From assembly GCA_002049455.2 (NCBI GenBank), contig KV919078.1:1-64000 (forward strand): DNA of 64,000 nucleotides, in the 5' to 3' direction. The stretch's first letter is position 1. Each line of letters begins with the position of its first letter. The position numbers and the translations under genes were made by a program. The notes under the pieces are model-generated. The model saw only the letters and a program-made list of their open reading frames with translations. It had not been told where the DNA came from and did not search any database. This document shows, piece by piece, positions 21,137-32,950 of this stretch. The DNA is from Porphyra umbilicalis. Lineage: Eukaryota > Rhodophyta > Bangiophyceae > Bangiales > Bangiaceae.

Positions 21137-22420
21137 TCACTTGAGGTGCGGGTGCGACAGCGCCTTGGCCGCAATCCCCATCGCCACGACCGTCAAGCAG
21201 CCCATCACGTACATGGGCACGCCCGGCATCCCCCGCTCATTATAGTAGCCAAACAGCCCCGTGGCAACGAGCGGCGCCACCGGCCGCACGACCGTGGCGA
21301 GGGCGGCGAGCCCCCCCTGCAACGCGCCCTGCTCCTCTGGCCCGACCTGCCGCGCGACGAGCCCCTTGAGCGCCGGCCCCGACGCGTAGCCGACCGTCGC
21401 CACCGCCAGCGACACGTACATGGCGTGGCCGTTGCGCGCGAGGCCGTACAAGATGAGGTGCGCGGCTTCCAGGGCAAAGCCGAGCAAAATCAGGGGGCGC
21501 TCCCCGAGGAGCGCCACGAGCGGCCGCGCGAGGAGCCCCTGCGAGATGATCATGCTGAGGCCGACGGCCGAGATGAAGCGCCCGGTCTCGGGGGGGCCCC
21601 ACCCAAACCGCACGTGGGTGTAGAAGAAGAGGATGGAGCCGAGGCCGCCGGCGGCCACGCCCGCCGCCGCAACGGTGGCGCCCAACCAGCGGAGCACGTC
21701 GGAGCGGAAGAGGACGCGCAGGCGCGGCAGCGGGTTGATCGACGCGGCCCACGAGGGGCCCCCGCCGCCGCTGCCGCCGCCCCCCCCGCCGCCGCCGCCG
21801 CTCCCGTCCCCGCCCCCCCCCCGCCGGCGACACCGCCACGCGCACGCCCGCAGGCGCCGTTTCCGGCAACGCCGCCCACACAAACAGCGCGTTGAGGGCG
21901 ACGGCCGCCATGGCGCCGTGCAGCGGCGCAGTCGGGTAAAACGCGGCGGCCATGGCCCCCCCACCGCCGGCCCGACGGCAAACGCCGCCCCATACGCCGC
22001 CCCGAGCGCCCCATACGCCGTCGCCTCCTCCCCCGTCCCGACCGCCACGTCCGCCGTGACGGTGCTCAGTGTCATGAAAAACACGCCCGTCGACGCGCCG
22101 ACGAGCGTCGCGACCACGTACACCTGCCAGTGGTCGGCAAACGCCGCAATGAGCCCAAAGTCGACGACCAGCCCCGCTTGCGCGAGCAACAACACCCCGC
22201 GGCGGCCGTACAAGTCCGACGCGTGGCCGAGGAGCGGGTTGGAGACGACCTCCACCACCGAGTCGAGGGTGGAGAGGGCGCCCGTCACCGCCGCCGCCGT
22301 CGACGCCGAGCCGCCGAGGGCGTTGAGGAGGAGCTGCGGGCGCACGGGGACGACCATGGCGAGGGCGAGCGCTTGCAACACCGCCACGACGAGGGCGTAG
22401 CGAAAGGTCGACCAGTCCAT
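21137..22420 (-). CDS. Major facilitator superfamily transporter (HIAT1/MFSD14- or TetA-like), two compensating frame breaks
   Basis: Multi-pass transporter; the substrate cannot be told from sequence. From the ATG (complement of 22418-22420), MDWSTFRYALVVAVLQALAL is the first membrane helix, followed by the family loop GHASDLYGRRGVLLLAQ and helices up to FAVGPAVGG. At a C run at 21956-21962 the similarity jumps to the next frame (AMAAAFYPTAP, then VALNALFVWAALPETAP). It returns to the first frame at the C run 21813-21822. The C-terminal six helices (SILFFYTHVRFGWGPPETG, RPLILLGFALEAAHL, SGPALKGLVARQVGPEEQG) then run intact to the stop at 21137. Together this gives 12 helices with a Gly-rich central loop. 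The N-terminus may extend upstream: the frame stays open through Pro/Gly-rich sequence to about 23.1 kb, without a convincing ATG. Confidence 0.85.
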   Translation of the reverse strand: MDWSTFRYALVVAVLQALALAMVVPVRPQLLLNALGGSASTAAAVTGALSTLDSVVEVVSNPLLGHASDLYGRRGVLLLAQAGLVVDFGLIAAFADHWQVYVVATLVGASTGVFFMTLSTVTADVAVGTGEEATAYGALGAAYGAAFAVGPAVGGPWPPRFTRLRRCTAPWRPSPSTRCLCGRRCRKRRLRACAWRCRRRGGGGDGSGGGGGGGGGSGGGGPSWAASINPLPRLRVLFRSDVLRWLGATVAAAGVAAGGLGSILFFYTHVRFGWGPPETGRFISAVGLSMIISQGLLARPLVALLGERPLILLGFALEAAHLILYGLARNGHAMYVSLAVATVGYASGPALKGLVARQVGPEEQGALQGGLAALATVVRPVAPLVATGLFGYYNERGMPGVPMYVMGCLTVVAMGIAAKALSHPHLK

Positions 22421-22537
22421 CACCCGCGCGCCGGGGGGGGTCGCGCCGCCACCGCCGCCGCCGCCGCCGCCGTCCTCACACGACCCACCCCCGCCGCGGT
22501 CGACGGTGACGCCCGCCCACGCCACCGACGCTTTGCG

Positions 22538-22574
<37 letters not shown>

Positions 22575-22857
22575 ACGGCCACGCCGACCGGCGGCGGCGG
22601 CGGCACCGCGTCGGGCGGGCCCGCCTCGAGCAGCGGCTCGACGCCCCCGCCGCCGAGGCCCCCATACGCAGGGGGCGACCGCGGCGCCGCGCCGCGTCGC
22701 GCCGTCGGCGGCAGCAGGGGCGCCGTCGGCGCCGCTGGGGGGGGGGGCGCCGCCCCATCGTTGCGGCCGCAGCCGGGGGGGGGGGGGGGGGGGGGGGGCG
22801 GCAGCGACCCCCCGCCGCACCGCGCGTCGGCCGCGTGCGCGGCCGCCCGGGCGCGTG

Positions 22858-22891
<34 letters not shown>

Positions 22892-22974
22892 CGACGGCGG
22901 GGGGCGGTGGACGCAGCAGACTGCGACAGGGACACACGGACGGCGGCGGCGGCGGAGGCGGCGGCAGCGGCAGC

Positions 22975-23005
<31 letters not shown>

Positions 23006-23046
23006 GCAGCGGCGGCAGCAGCGGCAGTGGCGGCGGCGGCGGCGCC
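22421..23046. repeat. CCG/GGC trinucleotide-rich block 5' of the MFS gene
   Basis: Dense (GCC)n and (GGC)n tracts, densest at 22861-22910 and 22940-23046, plus G and C homopolymers. On the - strand it could encode a Gly/Pro/Ala-rich N-terminal extension of the transporter (for example AYGGLGGGGVEPLLEAG). It could equally be an upstream untranslated region. Confidence 0.6.
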
Positions 23047-23532
23047 GCGCTCGAGGCCGCGCGTTGTGCCGGCGGCGGCCGAGCCGGCGTGCGGGTCGTT
23101 GCCGGGACGAGCGGTCACGGGCAGGCTTGGTAGACCGAGAGCGGGGCGGGGGGGGGGGAATCAAACCTTGTGGGGGGGCGGGGGCCGACCGCCCGCGGTC
23201 GCGCGTGGAAGCGCTGCCGCCCTCCATCCCGCCGCCAGATCCCAAACCAAGAGACACCAACTCTGCCGCACACGGGCGGCCACGCGGCACCGGGGCGGGC
23301 CCATCCGCCCCAGTTGGAGGCGGCGATGCACACGGAACCAGAGAGCCCCGCGCGTGCAAAGTACGGCGCGGGGCGGAGCTGGGTGTCCCCGCCTCAAAAT
23401 TGATCCGGCCACCGGGACCGTCGGACTTGTCTTCTTTCGACCTGCTTCTTCACACGTGGTACGTATTCTCTACACGTGTTGAAAGGAAACTGGGCCCCAT
23501 CCCACAGCCGCTCCGCCTGCGCAGTGGTGCTT
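23047..23532. other. Unique sequence at the left edge of the macrosatellite
   Basis: About 490 bases of non-repeated sequence with no recognised gene. The array begins abruptly at 23533 after the bases cagtggtgctt. Confidence 0.5.
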
Positions 23533-25415
23533 ATCTCATTCATATCAACCCTGTCCTTGCGTCCCGTCGGATCCGCGTCGGACCGTAAAACAGTGGTGGA
23601 ATCGCCGATCGGTCCGACGGGTAGCACCCCATTGTCCGACGCTACATTTGTGGCACATGAACGTCACGCAGAGAAACGACACAGGCGGCCTGCCTTCTTC
23701 ATCCAACTTGTGCATATCATCCCCCCCACATCTCTGCCATCTCTCCCCTGCCTGCCTCTCCGTTCCCCGCATACTGCCCCTCTTCCCGCGCTCCCCCCCC
23801 CTATGTCATCATGGCAATCAAGCAAAGCGCCCCTCCTTCCCTGCGTCGGCGTCGCCGCGGCGTCCGCCGCCCGGCGCTTTGGTGGCTGCCGGCGGCGGAT
23901 TTTCCGCACCGCGCCGCTGCGGCGGACGGGGCAGCACGCTTTCCCCTTCCTCCCCGCCGCCGCCGCCGCCGCCACCGCCGCCACCGCCGCCACCGCTGCC
24001 ACCGCCGCCACCTTCGTCTGCGCGTCGGCCGCCCTCCCCGTGCCGGCCCTCCTCCCCACCTCCCCCGCCGCGTCCGCTCCGGCCGCCGCCGCTTTTGTGG
24101 CCGCCCCGAAGTCGTAGTCTGTGTACGCCGCGCGGACGGCCTGCTGGGTGGCGTCTGAGGGGGGGGGGGGGGGAGTGGGGAAAGTCGAAGTGCCCGCGTC
24201 GGCCTGTGAAGGGGGTGGGAAAGGGGACGGGGCGTCGACCGGGGGGTGGGGAATCGGCCGACGCCGCCGTCGCTGCGACGTAGTGGGGTGGGGTCTGCGT
24301 GGCTACTTTTCGGCCCCGCGTAGCCGGTTGGGGGGGGCGGCTGGTGGTGCCGCACCGCCATCGCCGCTGACGCTGGAGTTTGCCGACTCCCTGACGCCTC
24401 CGTCGCGGTAGCCGGAGCTCGACGCAGACAGCGGCGGCGGCGGCGGGGGCCCTGCGGTGGTCTTCCGCCCAGCTCCCCCGCCGTTGCCACCGCGGCGGTT
24501 GCCGCCGCCACCACCGCCGGCTTCAGGGAGGCGACCATCGGGGGGGGCGCCGGCACGCCGGGGAGTCCGGCGTCGGTGTCAGCCGGCGGGTGGTCCATGC
24601 CGCGGGCGACACCCGTTGTGCGGGACGGGGCCGCCGCGGCGGTGGCGTCTCCGTCGGTGGTGGCCCTGACGGTTGTGGCGTCGCCGGCGCCCCTCGCGCG
24701 TGAGTGCTGCTGTTTGTGAGGGGGGTGTCTGTGCCCCCGTTGACGGGGCTGGCCGTGGCGGCGGTGGCGGCAGAGGCGGGGGGGGCGGGGAAGCGGACGC
24801 CGTGGCGGCCGAGTGGCTTGCGGCGGCAGTGTTGCTCGGCGTGAGCCACACGATTGAGTAGGTGGGCGGGCTGCTGGTGGTGGGGTTTGTCTGGGCGGTA
24901 TAGGAGCTGACTAGGATGCCGGCTTGGGGAAGCACGTTATCGGGGAGCCGTTGCCCTGCAAATAGTAGGCTGTGGGGGGACCCGACGTGAGAATAGTGGG
25001 GAGCCAGCTGGGGGGCGGGGGGGGAGGTACCAGGGAGCCGCAGCCGTGTTCCTATGTCCGAGAGAAAAAGAAGCGGGGTGCTTTCGACTCCTCCTCGGAC
25101 CAGCGCGCGGCGAGGAGCCGAGGGTGGGCAGCAAGTGAGCGTGGGAGGGGGGGGGAGCCCCGACTCGTCTTGTCCGACGGGGGGTCCGATTCCGCAGAGG
25201 CTCTTATATTCCCGCCATGGCCCGATATTTTGGCGCCACAGGGGCGTCAACGCGCACAAACGAGGGGGTGAAAGTGTGGGCGAGTGCACATTGTGTGGCA
25301 AAAAAGAAAGAGTTACTGTTCACCCCCCTCCAGAGGCACGAGGAGTTCGGGTTCGTCGGATTTGATCGGATCCGAATGTCCTGCCGAGGCTCCGAAAATC
25401 CGATGCCGTCGGTAT
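23533..25415. repeat. Macrosatellite monomer 1
   Basis: 1,883 bases; joins unique sequence on the left. Carries the G form (cacgagg) near its right end and an 8-G run inside the MFS remnant, which breaks that frame. Confidence 0.95.
23803..24117 (+). CDS. Conserved small ORF of the monomer (shown for monomer 1), doubtful
   Basis: A 104-codon frame opening MSSWQSSKAPLLPC starts 1 base after a run of 9 C, echoing the C-tract-ATG arrangement of the real genes here. It ends ...FVAAPKS and is Ala/Thr-rich in the second half. A second ATG in better context at 23811 opens an overlapping 115-codon Arg-rich frame. Both recur in all 11 monomers, but the repeats are so alike that conservation is no evidence of selection. 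No homologue is recognised. Confidence 0.22.
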   Translation: MSSWQSSKAPLLPCVGVAAASAARRFGGCRRRIFRTAPLRRTGQHAFPFLPAAAAAATAATAATAATAATFVCASAALPVPALLPTSPAASAPAAAAFVAAPKS

Positions 25416-27295
25416 ATCTCATTCATATCAACCCTGTCCTTGCGTCCCGTCGGATCCGCGTCGGACCGTAAAACAGTGGTGGAATCGCCGATCGGTCCGA
25501 CGGGTAGCACCCCATTGTCCGACGCTACATTTGTGGCACATGAACGTCACGCAGAGAAACGACACAGGCGGCCTGCCTTCTTCATCCAACTTGTGCATAT
25601 CATCCCCCCCACATCTCTGCCATCTCTCCCCTGCCTGCCTCTCCGTTCCCCGCATACTGCCCCTCTTCCCGCGCTCCCCCCCCCTATGTCATCATGGCAA
25701 TCAAGCAAAGCGCCCCTCCTTCCCTGCGTCGGCGTCGCCGCGGCGTCCGCCGCCCGGCGCTTTGGTGGCTGCCGGCGGCGGATTTTCCGCACCGCGCCGC
25801 TGCGGCGGACGGGGCAGCACGCTTTCCCCTTCCTCCCCGCCGCCGCCGCCGCCGCCACCGCCGCCACCGCCGCCACCGCTGCCACCGCCGCCACCTTCGT
25901 CTGCGCGTCGGCCGCCCTCCCCGTGCCGGCCCTCCTCCCCACCTCCCCCGCCGCGTCCGCTCCGGCCGCCGCCGCTTTTGTGGCCGCCCCGAAGTCGTAG
26001 TCTGTGTACGCCGCGCGGACGGCCTGCTGGGTGGCGTCTGAGGGGGGGGGGGGGGGAGTGGGGAAAGTCGAAGTGCCCGCGTCGGCCTGTGAAGGGGGTG
26101 GGAAAGGGGACGGGGCGTCGACCGGGGGGTGGGGAATCGGCCGACGCCGCCGTCGCTGCGACGTAGTGGGGTGGGGTCTGCGTGGCTACTTTTCGGCCCC
26201 GCGTAGCCGGTTGGGGGGGGCGGCTGGTGGTGCCGCACCGCCATCGCCGCTGACGCTGGAGTTTGCCGACTCCCTGACGCCTCCGTCGCGGTAGCCGGAG
26301 CTCGACGCAGACAGCGGCGGCGGCGGCGGGGGCCCTGCGGTGGTCTTCCGCCCAGCTCCCCCGCCGTTGCCACCGCGGCGGTTGCCGCCGCCACCACCGC
26401 CGGCTTCAGGGAGGCGACCATCGGGGGGGGCGCCGGCACGCCGGGGAGTCCGGCGTCGGTGTCAGCCGGCGGGTGGTCCATGCCGCGGGCGACACCCGTT
26501 GTGCGGGACGGGGCCGCCGCGGCGGTGGCGTCTCCGTCGGTGGTGGCCCTGACGGTTGTGGCGTCGCCGGCGCCCCTCGCGCGTGAGTGCTGCTGTTTGT
26601 GAGGGGGTGTCTGTGCCCCCGTTGACGGGGCTGGCCGTGGCGGCGGTGGCGGCAGAGGCGGGGGGGGCGGGGAAGCGGACGCCGTGGCGGCCGAGTGGCT
26701 TGCGGCGGCAGTGTTGCTCGGCGTGAGCCACACGATTGAGTAGGTGGGCGGGCTGCTGGTGGTGGGGTTTGTCTGGGCGGTATAGGAGCTGACTAGGATG
26801 CCGGCTTGGGGAAGCACGTTATCGGGGAGCCGTTGCCCTGCAAATAGTAGGCTGTGGGGGGACCCGACGTGAGAATAGTGGGGAGCCAGCTGGGGGGCGG
26901 GGGGGGAGGTACCAGGGAGCCGCAGCCGTGTTCCTATGTCCGAGAGAAAAAGAAGCGGGGTGCTTTCGACTCCTCCTCGGACCAGCGCGCGGCGAGGAGC
27001 CGAGGGTGGGCAGCAAGTGAGCGTGGGAGGGGGGGGAGCCCCGACTCGTCTTGTCCGACGGGGGGTCCGATTCCGCAGAGGCTCTTATATTCCCGCCATG
27101 GCCCGATATTTTGGCGCCACAGGGGCGTCAACGCGCACAAACGAGGGGGTGAAAGTGTGGGCGAGTGCACATTGTGTGGCAAAAAAGAAAGAGTTACTGT
27201 TCACCCCCTCCAGAGGCACGAGGAGTTCGGGTTCGTCGGATTTGATCGGATCCGAATGTCCTGCCGAGGCTCCGAAAATCCGATGCCGTCGGTAT
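25416..27295. repeat. Macrosatellite monomer 2
   Basis: 1,880 bases. Distinguished by a 5-G run where most copies have 6 (near 26601) and a 5-C run near its right end. G form at the diagnostic site. Confidence 0.95.
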
Positions 27296-29178
27296 ATCTC
27301 ATTCATATCAACCCTGTCCTTGCGTCCCGTCGGATCCGCGTCGGACCGTAAAACAGTGGTGGAATCGCCGATCGGTCCGACGGGTAGCACCCCATTGTCC
27401 GACGCTACATTTGTGGCACATGAACGTCACGCAGAGAAACGACACAGGCGGCCTGCCTTCTTCATCCAACTTGTGCATATCATCCCCCCCACATCTCTGC
27501 CATCTCTCCCCTGCCTGCCTCTCCGTTCCCCGCATACTGCCCCTCTTCCCGCGCTCCCCCCCCCTATGTCATCATGGCAATCAAGCAAAGCGCCCCTCCT
27601 TCCCTGCGTCGGCGTCGCCGCGGCGTCCGCCGCCCGGCGCTTTGGTGGCTGCCGGCGGCGGATTTTCCGCACCGCGCCGCTGCGGCGGACGGGGCAGCAC
27701 GCTTTCCCCTTCCTCCCCGCCGCCGCCGCCGCCGCCACCGCCGCCACCGCCGCCACCGCTGCCACCGCCGCCACCTTCGTCTGCGCGTCGGCCGCCCTCC
27801 CCGTGCCGGCCCTCCTCCCCACCTCCCCCGCCGCGTCCGCTCCGGCCGCCGCCGCTTTTGTGGCCGCCCCGAAGTCGTAGTCTGTGTACGCCGCGCGGAC
27901 GGCCTGCTGGGTGGCGTCTGAGGGGGGGGGGGGGGAGTGGGGAAAGTCGAAGTGCCCGCGTCGGCCTGTGAAGGGGGTGGGAAAGGGGACGGGGCGTCGA
28001 CCGGGGGGTGGGGAATCGGCCGACGCCGCCGTCGCTGCGACGTAGTGGGGTGGGGTCTGCGTGGCTACTTTTCGGCCCCGCGTAGCCGGTTGGGGGGGGC
28101 GGCTGGTGGTGCCGCACCGCCATCGCCGCTGACGCTGGAGTTTGCCGACTCCCTGACGCCTCCGTCGCGGTAGCCGGAGCTCGACGCAGACAGCGGCGGC
28201 GGCGGCGGGGGCCCTGCGGTGGTCTTCCGCCCAGCTCCCCCGCCGTTGCCACCGCGGCGGTTGCCGCCGCCACCACCGCCGGCTTCAGGGAGGCGACCAT
28301 CGGGGGGGGCGCCGGCACGCCGGGGAGTCCGGCGTCGGTGTCAGCCGGCGGGTGGTCCATGCCGCGGGCGACACCCGTTGTGCGGGACGGGGCCGCCGCG
28401 GCGGTGGCGTCTCCGTCGGTGGTGGCCCTGACGGTTGTGGCGTCGCCGGCGCCCCTCGCGCGTGAGTGCTGCTGTTTGTGAGGGGGGTGTCTGTGCCCCC
28501 GTTGACGGGGCTGGCCGTGGCGGCGGTGGCGGCAGAGGCGGGGGGGGCGGGGAAGCGGACGCCGTGGCGGCCGAGTGGCTTGCGGTGGCAGTGTTGCTCG
28601 GCGTGAGCCACACGATTGAGTAGGTGGGCGGGCTGCTGGTGGTGGGGTTTGTCTGGGCGGTATAGGAGCTGACTAGGATGCCGGCTTGGGGAAGCACGTT
28701 ATCGGGGAGCCGTTGCCCTGCAAATAGTAGGCTGTGGGGGGGACCCGACGTGAGAATAGTGGGGAGCCAGCTGGGGGGCGGGGGGGGAGGTACCAGGGAG
28801 CCGCAGCCGTGTTCCTATGTCCGAGAGAAAAAGAAGCGGGGTGCTTTCGACTCCTCCTCGGACCAGCGCGCGGCGAGGAGCCGAGGGTGGGCAGCAAGTG
28901 AGCGTGGGAGGGGGGGGGAGCCCCGACTCGTCTTGTCCGACGGGGGGTCCGATTCCGCAGAGGCTCTTATATTCCCGCCATGGCCCGATATTTTGGCGCC
29001 ACAGGGGCGTCAACGCGCACAAACGAGGGGGTGAAAGTGTGGGCGAGTGCACATTGTGTGGCAAAAAAGAAAGAGTTACTGTTCACCCCCCTCCAGAGGC
29101 ACGAGGAGTTCGGGTTCGTCGGATTTGATCGGATCCGAATGTCCTGCCGAGGCTCCGAAAATCCGATGCCGTCGGTAT
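27296..29178. repeat. Macrosatellite monomer 3
   Basis: 1,883 bases. Carries a private T at about 28586 (tgcggtggca) and a shorter G run near 27922. G form at the diagnostic site. Confidence 0.95.
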
Positions 29179-31064
29179 ATCTCATTCATATCAACCCTGT
29201 CCTTGCGTCCCGTCGGATCCGCGTCGGACCGTAAAACAGTGGTGGAATCGCCGATCGGTCCGACGGGTAGCACCCCATTGTCCGACGCTACATTTGTGGC
29301 ACATGAACGTCACGCAGAGAAACGACACAGGCGGCCTGCCTTCTTCATCCAACTTGTGCATATCATCCCCCCCACATCTCTGCCATCTCTCCCCTGCCTG
29401 CCTCTCCGTTCCCCGCATACTGCCCCTCTTCCCGCGCTCCCCCCCCCTATGTCATCATGGCAATCAAGCAAAGCGCCCCTCCTTCCCTGCGTCGGCGTCG
29501 CCGCGGCGTCCGCCGCCCGGCGCTTTGGTGGCTGCCGGCGGCGGATTTTCCGCACCGCGCCGCTGCGGCGGACGGGGCAGCACGCTTTCCCCTTCCTCCC
29601 CGCCGCCGCCGCCGCCGCCACCGCCGCCACCGCCGCCACCGCTGCCACCGCCGCCACCTTCGTCTGCGCGTCGGCCGCCCTCCCCGTGCCGGCCCTCCTC
29701 CCCACCTCCCCCGCCGCGTCCGCTCCGGCCGCCGCCGCTTTTGTGGCCGCCCCGAAGTCGTAGTCTGTGTACGCCGCGCGGACGGCCTGCTGGGTGGCGT
29801 CTGAGGGGGGGGGGGGGGGAGTGGGGAAAGTCGAAGTGCCCGCGTCGGCCTGTGAAGGGGGTGGGAAAGGGGACGGGGCGTCGACCGGGGGGTGGGGAAT
29901 CGGCCGACGCCGCCGTCGCTGCGACGTAGTGGGGTGGGGTCTGCGTGGCTACTTTTCGGCCCCGCGTAGCCGGTTGGGGGGGGCGGCTGGTGGTGCCGCA
30001 CCGCCATCGCCGCTGACGCTGGAGTTTGCCGACTCCCTGACGCCTCCGTCGCGGTAGCCGGAGCTCGACGCAGACAGCGGCGGCGGCGGCGGGGGCCCTG
30101 CGGTGGTCTTCCGCCCAGCTCCCCCGCCGTTGCCACCGCGGCGGTTGCCGCCGCCACCACCGCCGGCTTCAGGGAGGCGACCATCGGGGGGGGCGCCGGC
30201 ACGCCGGGGAGTCCGGCGTCGGTGTCAGCCGGCGGGTGGTCCATGCCGCGGGCGACACCCGTTGTGCGGGACGGGGCCGCCGCGGCGGTGGCGTCTCCGT
30301 CGGTGGTGGCCCTGACGGTTGTGGCGTCGCCGGCGCCCCTCGCGCGTGAGTGCTGCTGTTTGTGAGGGGGGTGTCTGTGCCCCCGTTGACGGGGCTGGCC
30401 GTGGCGGCGGTGGCGGCAGAGGCGGGGGGGGGCGGGGAAGCGGACGCCGTGGCGGCCGAGTGGCTTGCGGCGGCAGTGTTGCTCGGCGTGAGCCACACGA
30501 TTGAGTAGGTGGGCGGGCTGCTGGTGGTGGGGTTTGTCTGGGCGGTATAGGAGCTGACTAGGATGCCGGCTTGGGGAAGCACGTTATCGGGGAGCCGTTG
30601 CCCTGCAAATAGTAGGCTGTGGGGGGGACCCGACGTGAGAATAGTGGGGAGCCAGCTGGGGGGCGGGGGGGGGAGGTACCAGGGAGCCGCAGCCGTGTTC
30701 CTATGTCCGAGAGAAAAAGAAGCGGGGTGCTTTCGACTCCTCCTCGGACCAGCGCGCGGCGAGGAGCCGAGGGTGGGCAGCAAGTGAGCGTGGGAGGGGG
30801 GGGGAGCCCCGACTCGTCTTGTCCGACGGGGGGTCCGATTCCGCAGAGGCTCTTATATTCCCGCCATGGCCCGATATTTTGGCGCCACAGGGGCGTCAAC
30901 GCGCACAAACGAGGGGGTGAAAGTGTGGGCGAGTGCACATTGTGTGGCAAAAAAGAAAGAGTTACTGTTCACCCCCCTCCAGAGGCACGAGGAGTTCGGG
31001 TTCGTCGGATTTGATCGGATCCGAATGTCCTGCCGAGGCTCCGAAAATCCGATGCCGTCGGTAT
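29179..31064. repeat. Macrosatellite monomer 4
   Basis: 1,886 bases. Last monomer with the G form at the diagnostic site. Its 9-G run leaves the MFS remnant in one frame up to an internal stop. Confidence 0.95.
30350..30550 (+). pseudogene. MFS transporter remnant in monomer 4, same offset in every monomer
   Basis: Translation gives VLLFVRGVSVPPLTGLAVAA, then WLAAAVLLGVSHTIE, a stop codon, then VGGLLVVGFVW. The transporter gene at 51.6-51.9 kb reads VLLFVGGVAVPPLTGLALAA, then WLAAAVLLGMSHTVGYVGG and PLVVGLV. The bases match too (for example cccccgttgacggggct versus cccccgctgacggggct). The tyrosine codon TAC of the gene is TAG here, in all 11 copies, and a frame break precedes the segment, so it cannot encode a transporter. 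The upstream 300 bases of the monomer are Ala/Val-rich on the + strand and may belong to the same remnant. Other copies lie about 1,171-1,371 bases from each monomer start. Confidence 0.82.
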
Positions 31065-32950
31065 ATCTCATTCATATCAACCCTGTCCTTGCGTCCCGTC
31101 GGATCCGCGTCGGACCGTAAAACAGTGGTGGAATCGCCGATCGGTCCGACGGGTAGCACCCCATTGTCCGACGCTACATTTGTGGCACATGAACGTCACG
31201 CAGAGAAACGACACAGGCGGCCTGCCTTCTTCATCCAACTTGTGCATATCATCCCCCCCACATCTCTGCCATCTCTCCCCTGCCTGCCTCTCCGTTCCCC
31301 GCATACTGCCCCTCTTCCCGCGCTCCCCCCCCCTATGTCATCATGGCAATCAAGCAAAGCGCCCCTCCTTCCCTGCGTCGGCGTCGCCGCGGCGTCCGCC
31401 GCCCGGCGCTTTGGTGGCTGCCGGCGGCGGATTTTCCGCACCGCGCCGCTGCGGCGGACGGGGCAGCACGCTTTCCCCTTCCTCCCCGCCGCCGCCGCCG
31501 CCGCCACCGCCGCCACCGCCGCCACCGCTGCCACCGCCGCCACCTTCGTCTGCGCGTCGGCCGCCCTCCCCGTGCCGGCCCTCCTCCCCACCTCCCCCGC
31601 CGCGTCCGCTCCGGCCGCCGCCGCTTTTGTGGCCGCCCCGAAGTCGTAGTCTGTGTACGCCGCGCGGACGGCCTGCTGGGTGGCGTCTGAGGGGGGGGGG
31701 GGGGGGAGTGGGGAAAGTCGAAGTGCCCGCGTCGGCCTGTGAAGGGGGTGGGAAAGGGGACGGGGCGTCGACCGGGGGGTGGGGAATCGGCCGACGCCGC
31801 CGTCGCTGCGACGTAGTGGGGTGGGGTCTGCGTGGCTACTTTTCGGCCCCGCGTAGCCGGTTGGGGGGGGCGGCTGGTGGTGCCGCACCGCCATCGCCGC
31901 TGACGCTGGAGTTTGCCGACTCCCTGACGCCTCCGTCGCGGTAGCCGGAGCTCGACGCAGACAGCGGCGGCGGCGGCGGGGGCCCTGCGGTGGTCTTCCG
32001 CCCAGCTCCCCCGCCGTTGCCACCGCGGCGGTTGCCGCCGCCACCACCGCCGGCTTCAGGGAGGCGACCATCGGGGGGGGCGCCGGCACGCCGGGGAGTC
32101 CGGCGTCGGTGTCAGCCGGCGGGTGGTCCATGCGCGGGCGACACCCGTTGTGCGGGACGGGGCCGCCGCGGCGGTGGCGTCTCCGTCGGTGGTGGCCCTG
32201 ACGGTTGTGGCGTCGCCGGCGCCCCTCGCGCGTGAGTGCTGCTGTTTGTGAGGGGGGTGTCTGTGCCCCCGTTGACGGGGCTGGCCGTGGCGGCGGTGGC
32301 GGCAGAGGCGGGGGGGGGCGGGGAAGCGGACGCCGTGGCGGCCGAGTGGCTTGCGGCGGCAGTGTTGCTCGGCGTGAGCCACACGATTGAGTAGGTGGGC
32401 GGGCTGCTGGTGGTGGGGTTTGTCTGGGCGGTATAGGAGCTGACTAGGATGCCGGCTTGGGGAAGCACGTTATCGGGGAGCCGTTGCCCTGCAAATAGTA
32501 GGCTGTGGGGGGGACCCGACGTGAGAATAGTGGGGAGCCAGCTGGGGGGCGGGGGGGGGAGGTACCAGGGAGCCGCAGCCGTGTTCCTATGTCCGAGAGA
32601 AAAAGAAGCGGGGTGCTTTCGACTCCTCCTCGGACCAGCGCGCGGCGAGGAGCCGAGGGTGGGCAGCAAGTGAGCGTGGGAGGGGGGGGGAGCCCCGACT
32701 CGTCTTGTCCGACGGGGGGTCCGATTCCGCAGAGGCTCTTATATTCCCGCCATGGCCCGATATTTTGGCGCCACAGGGGCGTCAACGCGCACAAACGAGG
32801 GGGTGAAAGTGTGGGCGAGTGCACATTGTGTGGCAAAAAAGAAAGAGTTACTGTTCACCCCCCTCCAGAGGCACCAGGAGTTCGGGTTCGTCGGATTTGA
32901 TCGGATCCGAATGTCCTGCCGAGGCTCCGAAAATCCGATGCCGTCGGTAT
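31065..32950. repeat. Macrosatellite monomer 5
   Basis: 1,886 bases. First monomer with the C form (caccagg) at the diagnostic site. It lacks one C at about 32132 (ccatgcgcggg). Confidence 0.95.

Noticed and set aside
29447-30496. 349-377-codon - strand frame present in most macrosatellite monomers
   Set aside because: Arg/Pro-rich and antisense to the recognisable MFS remnant; its length changes with homopolymer length between copies.
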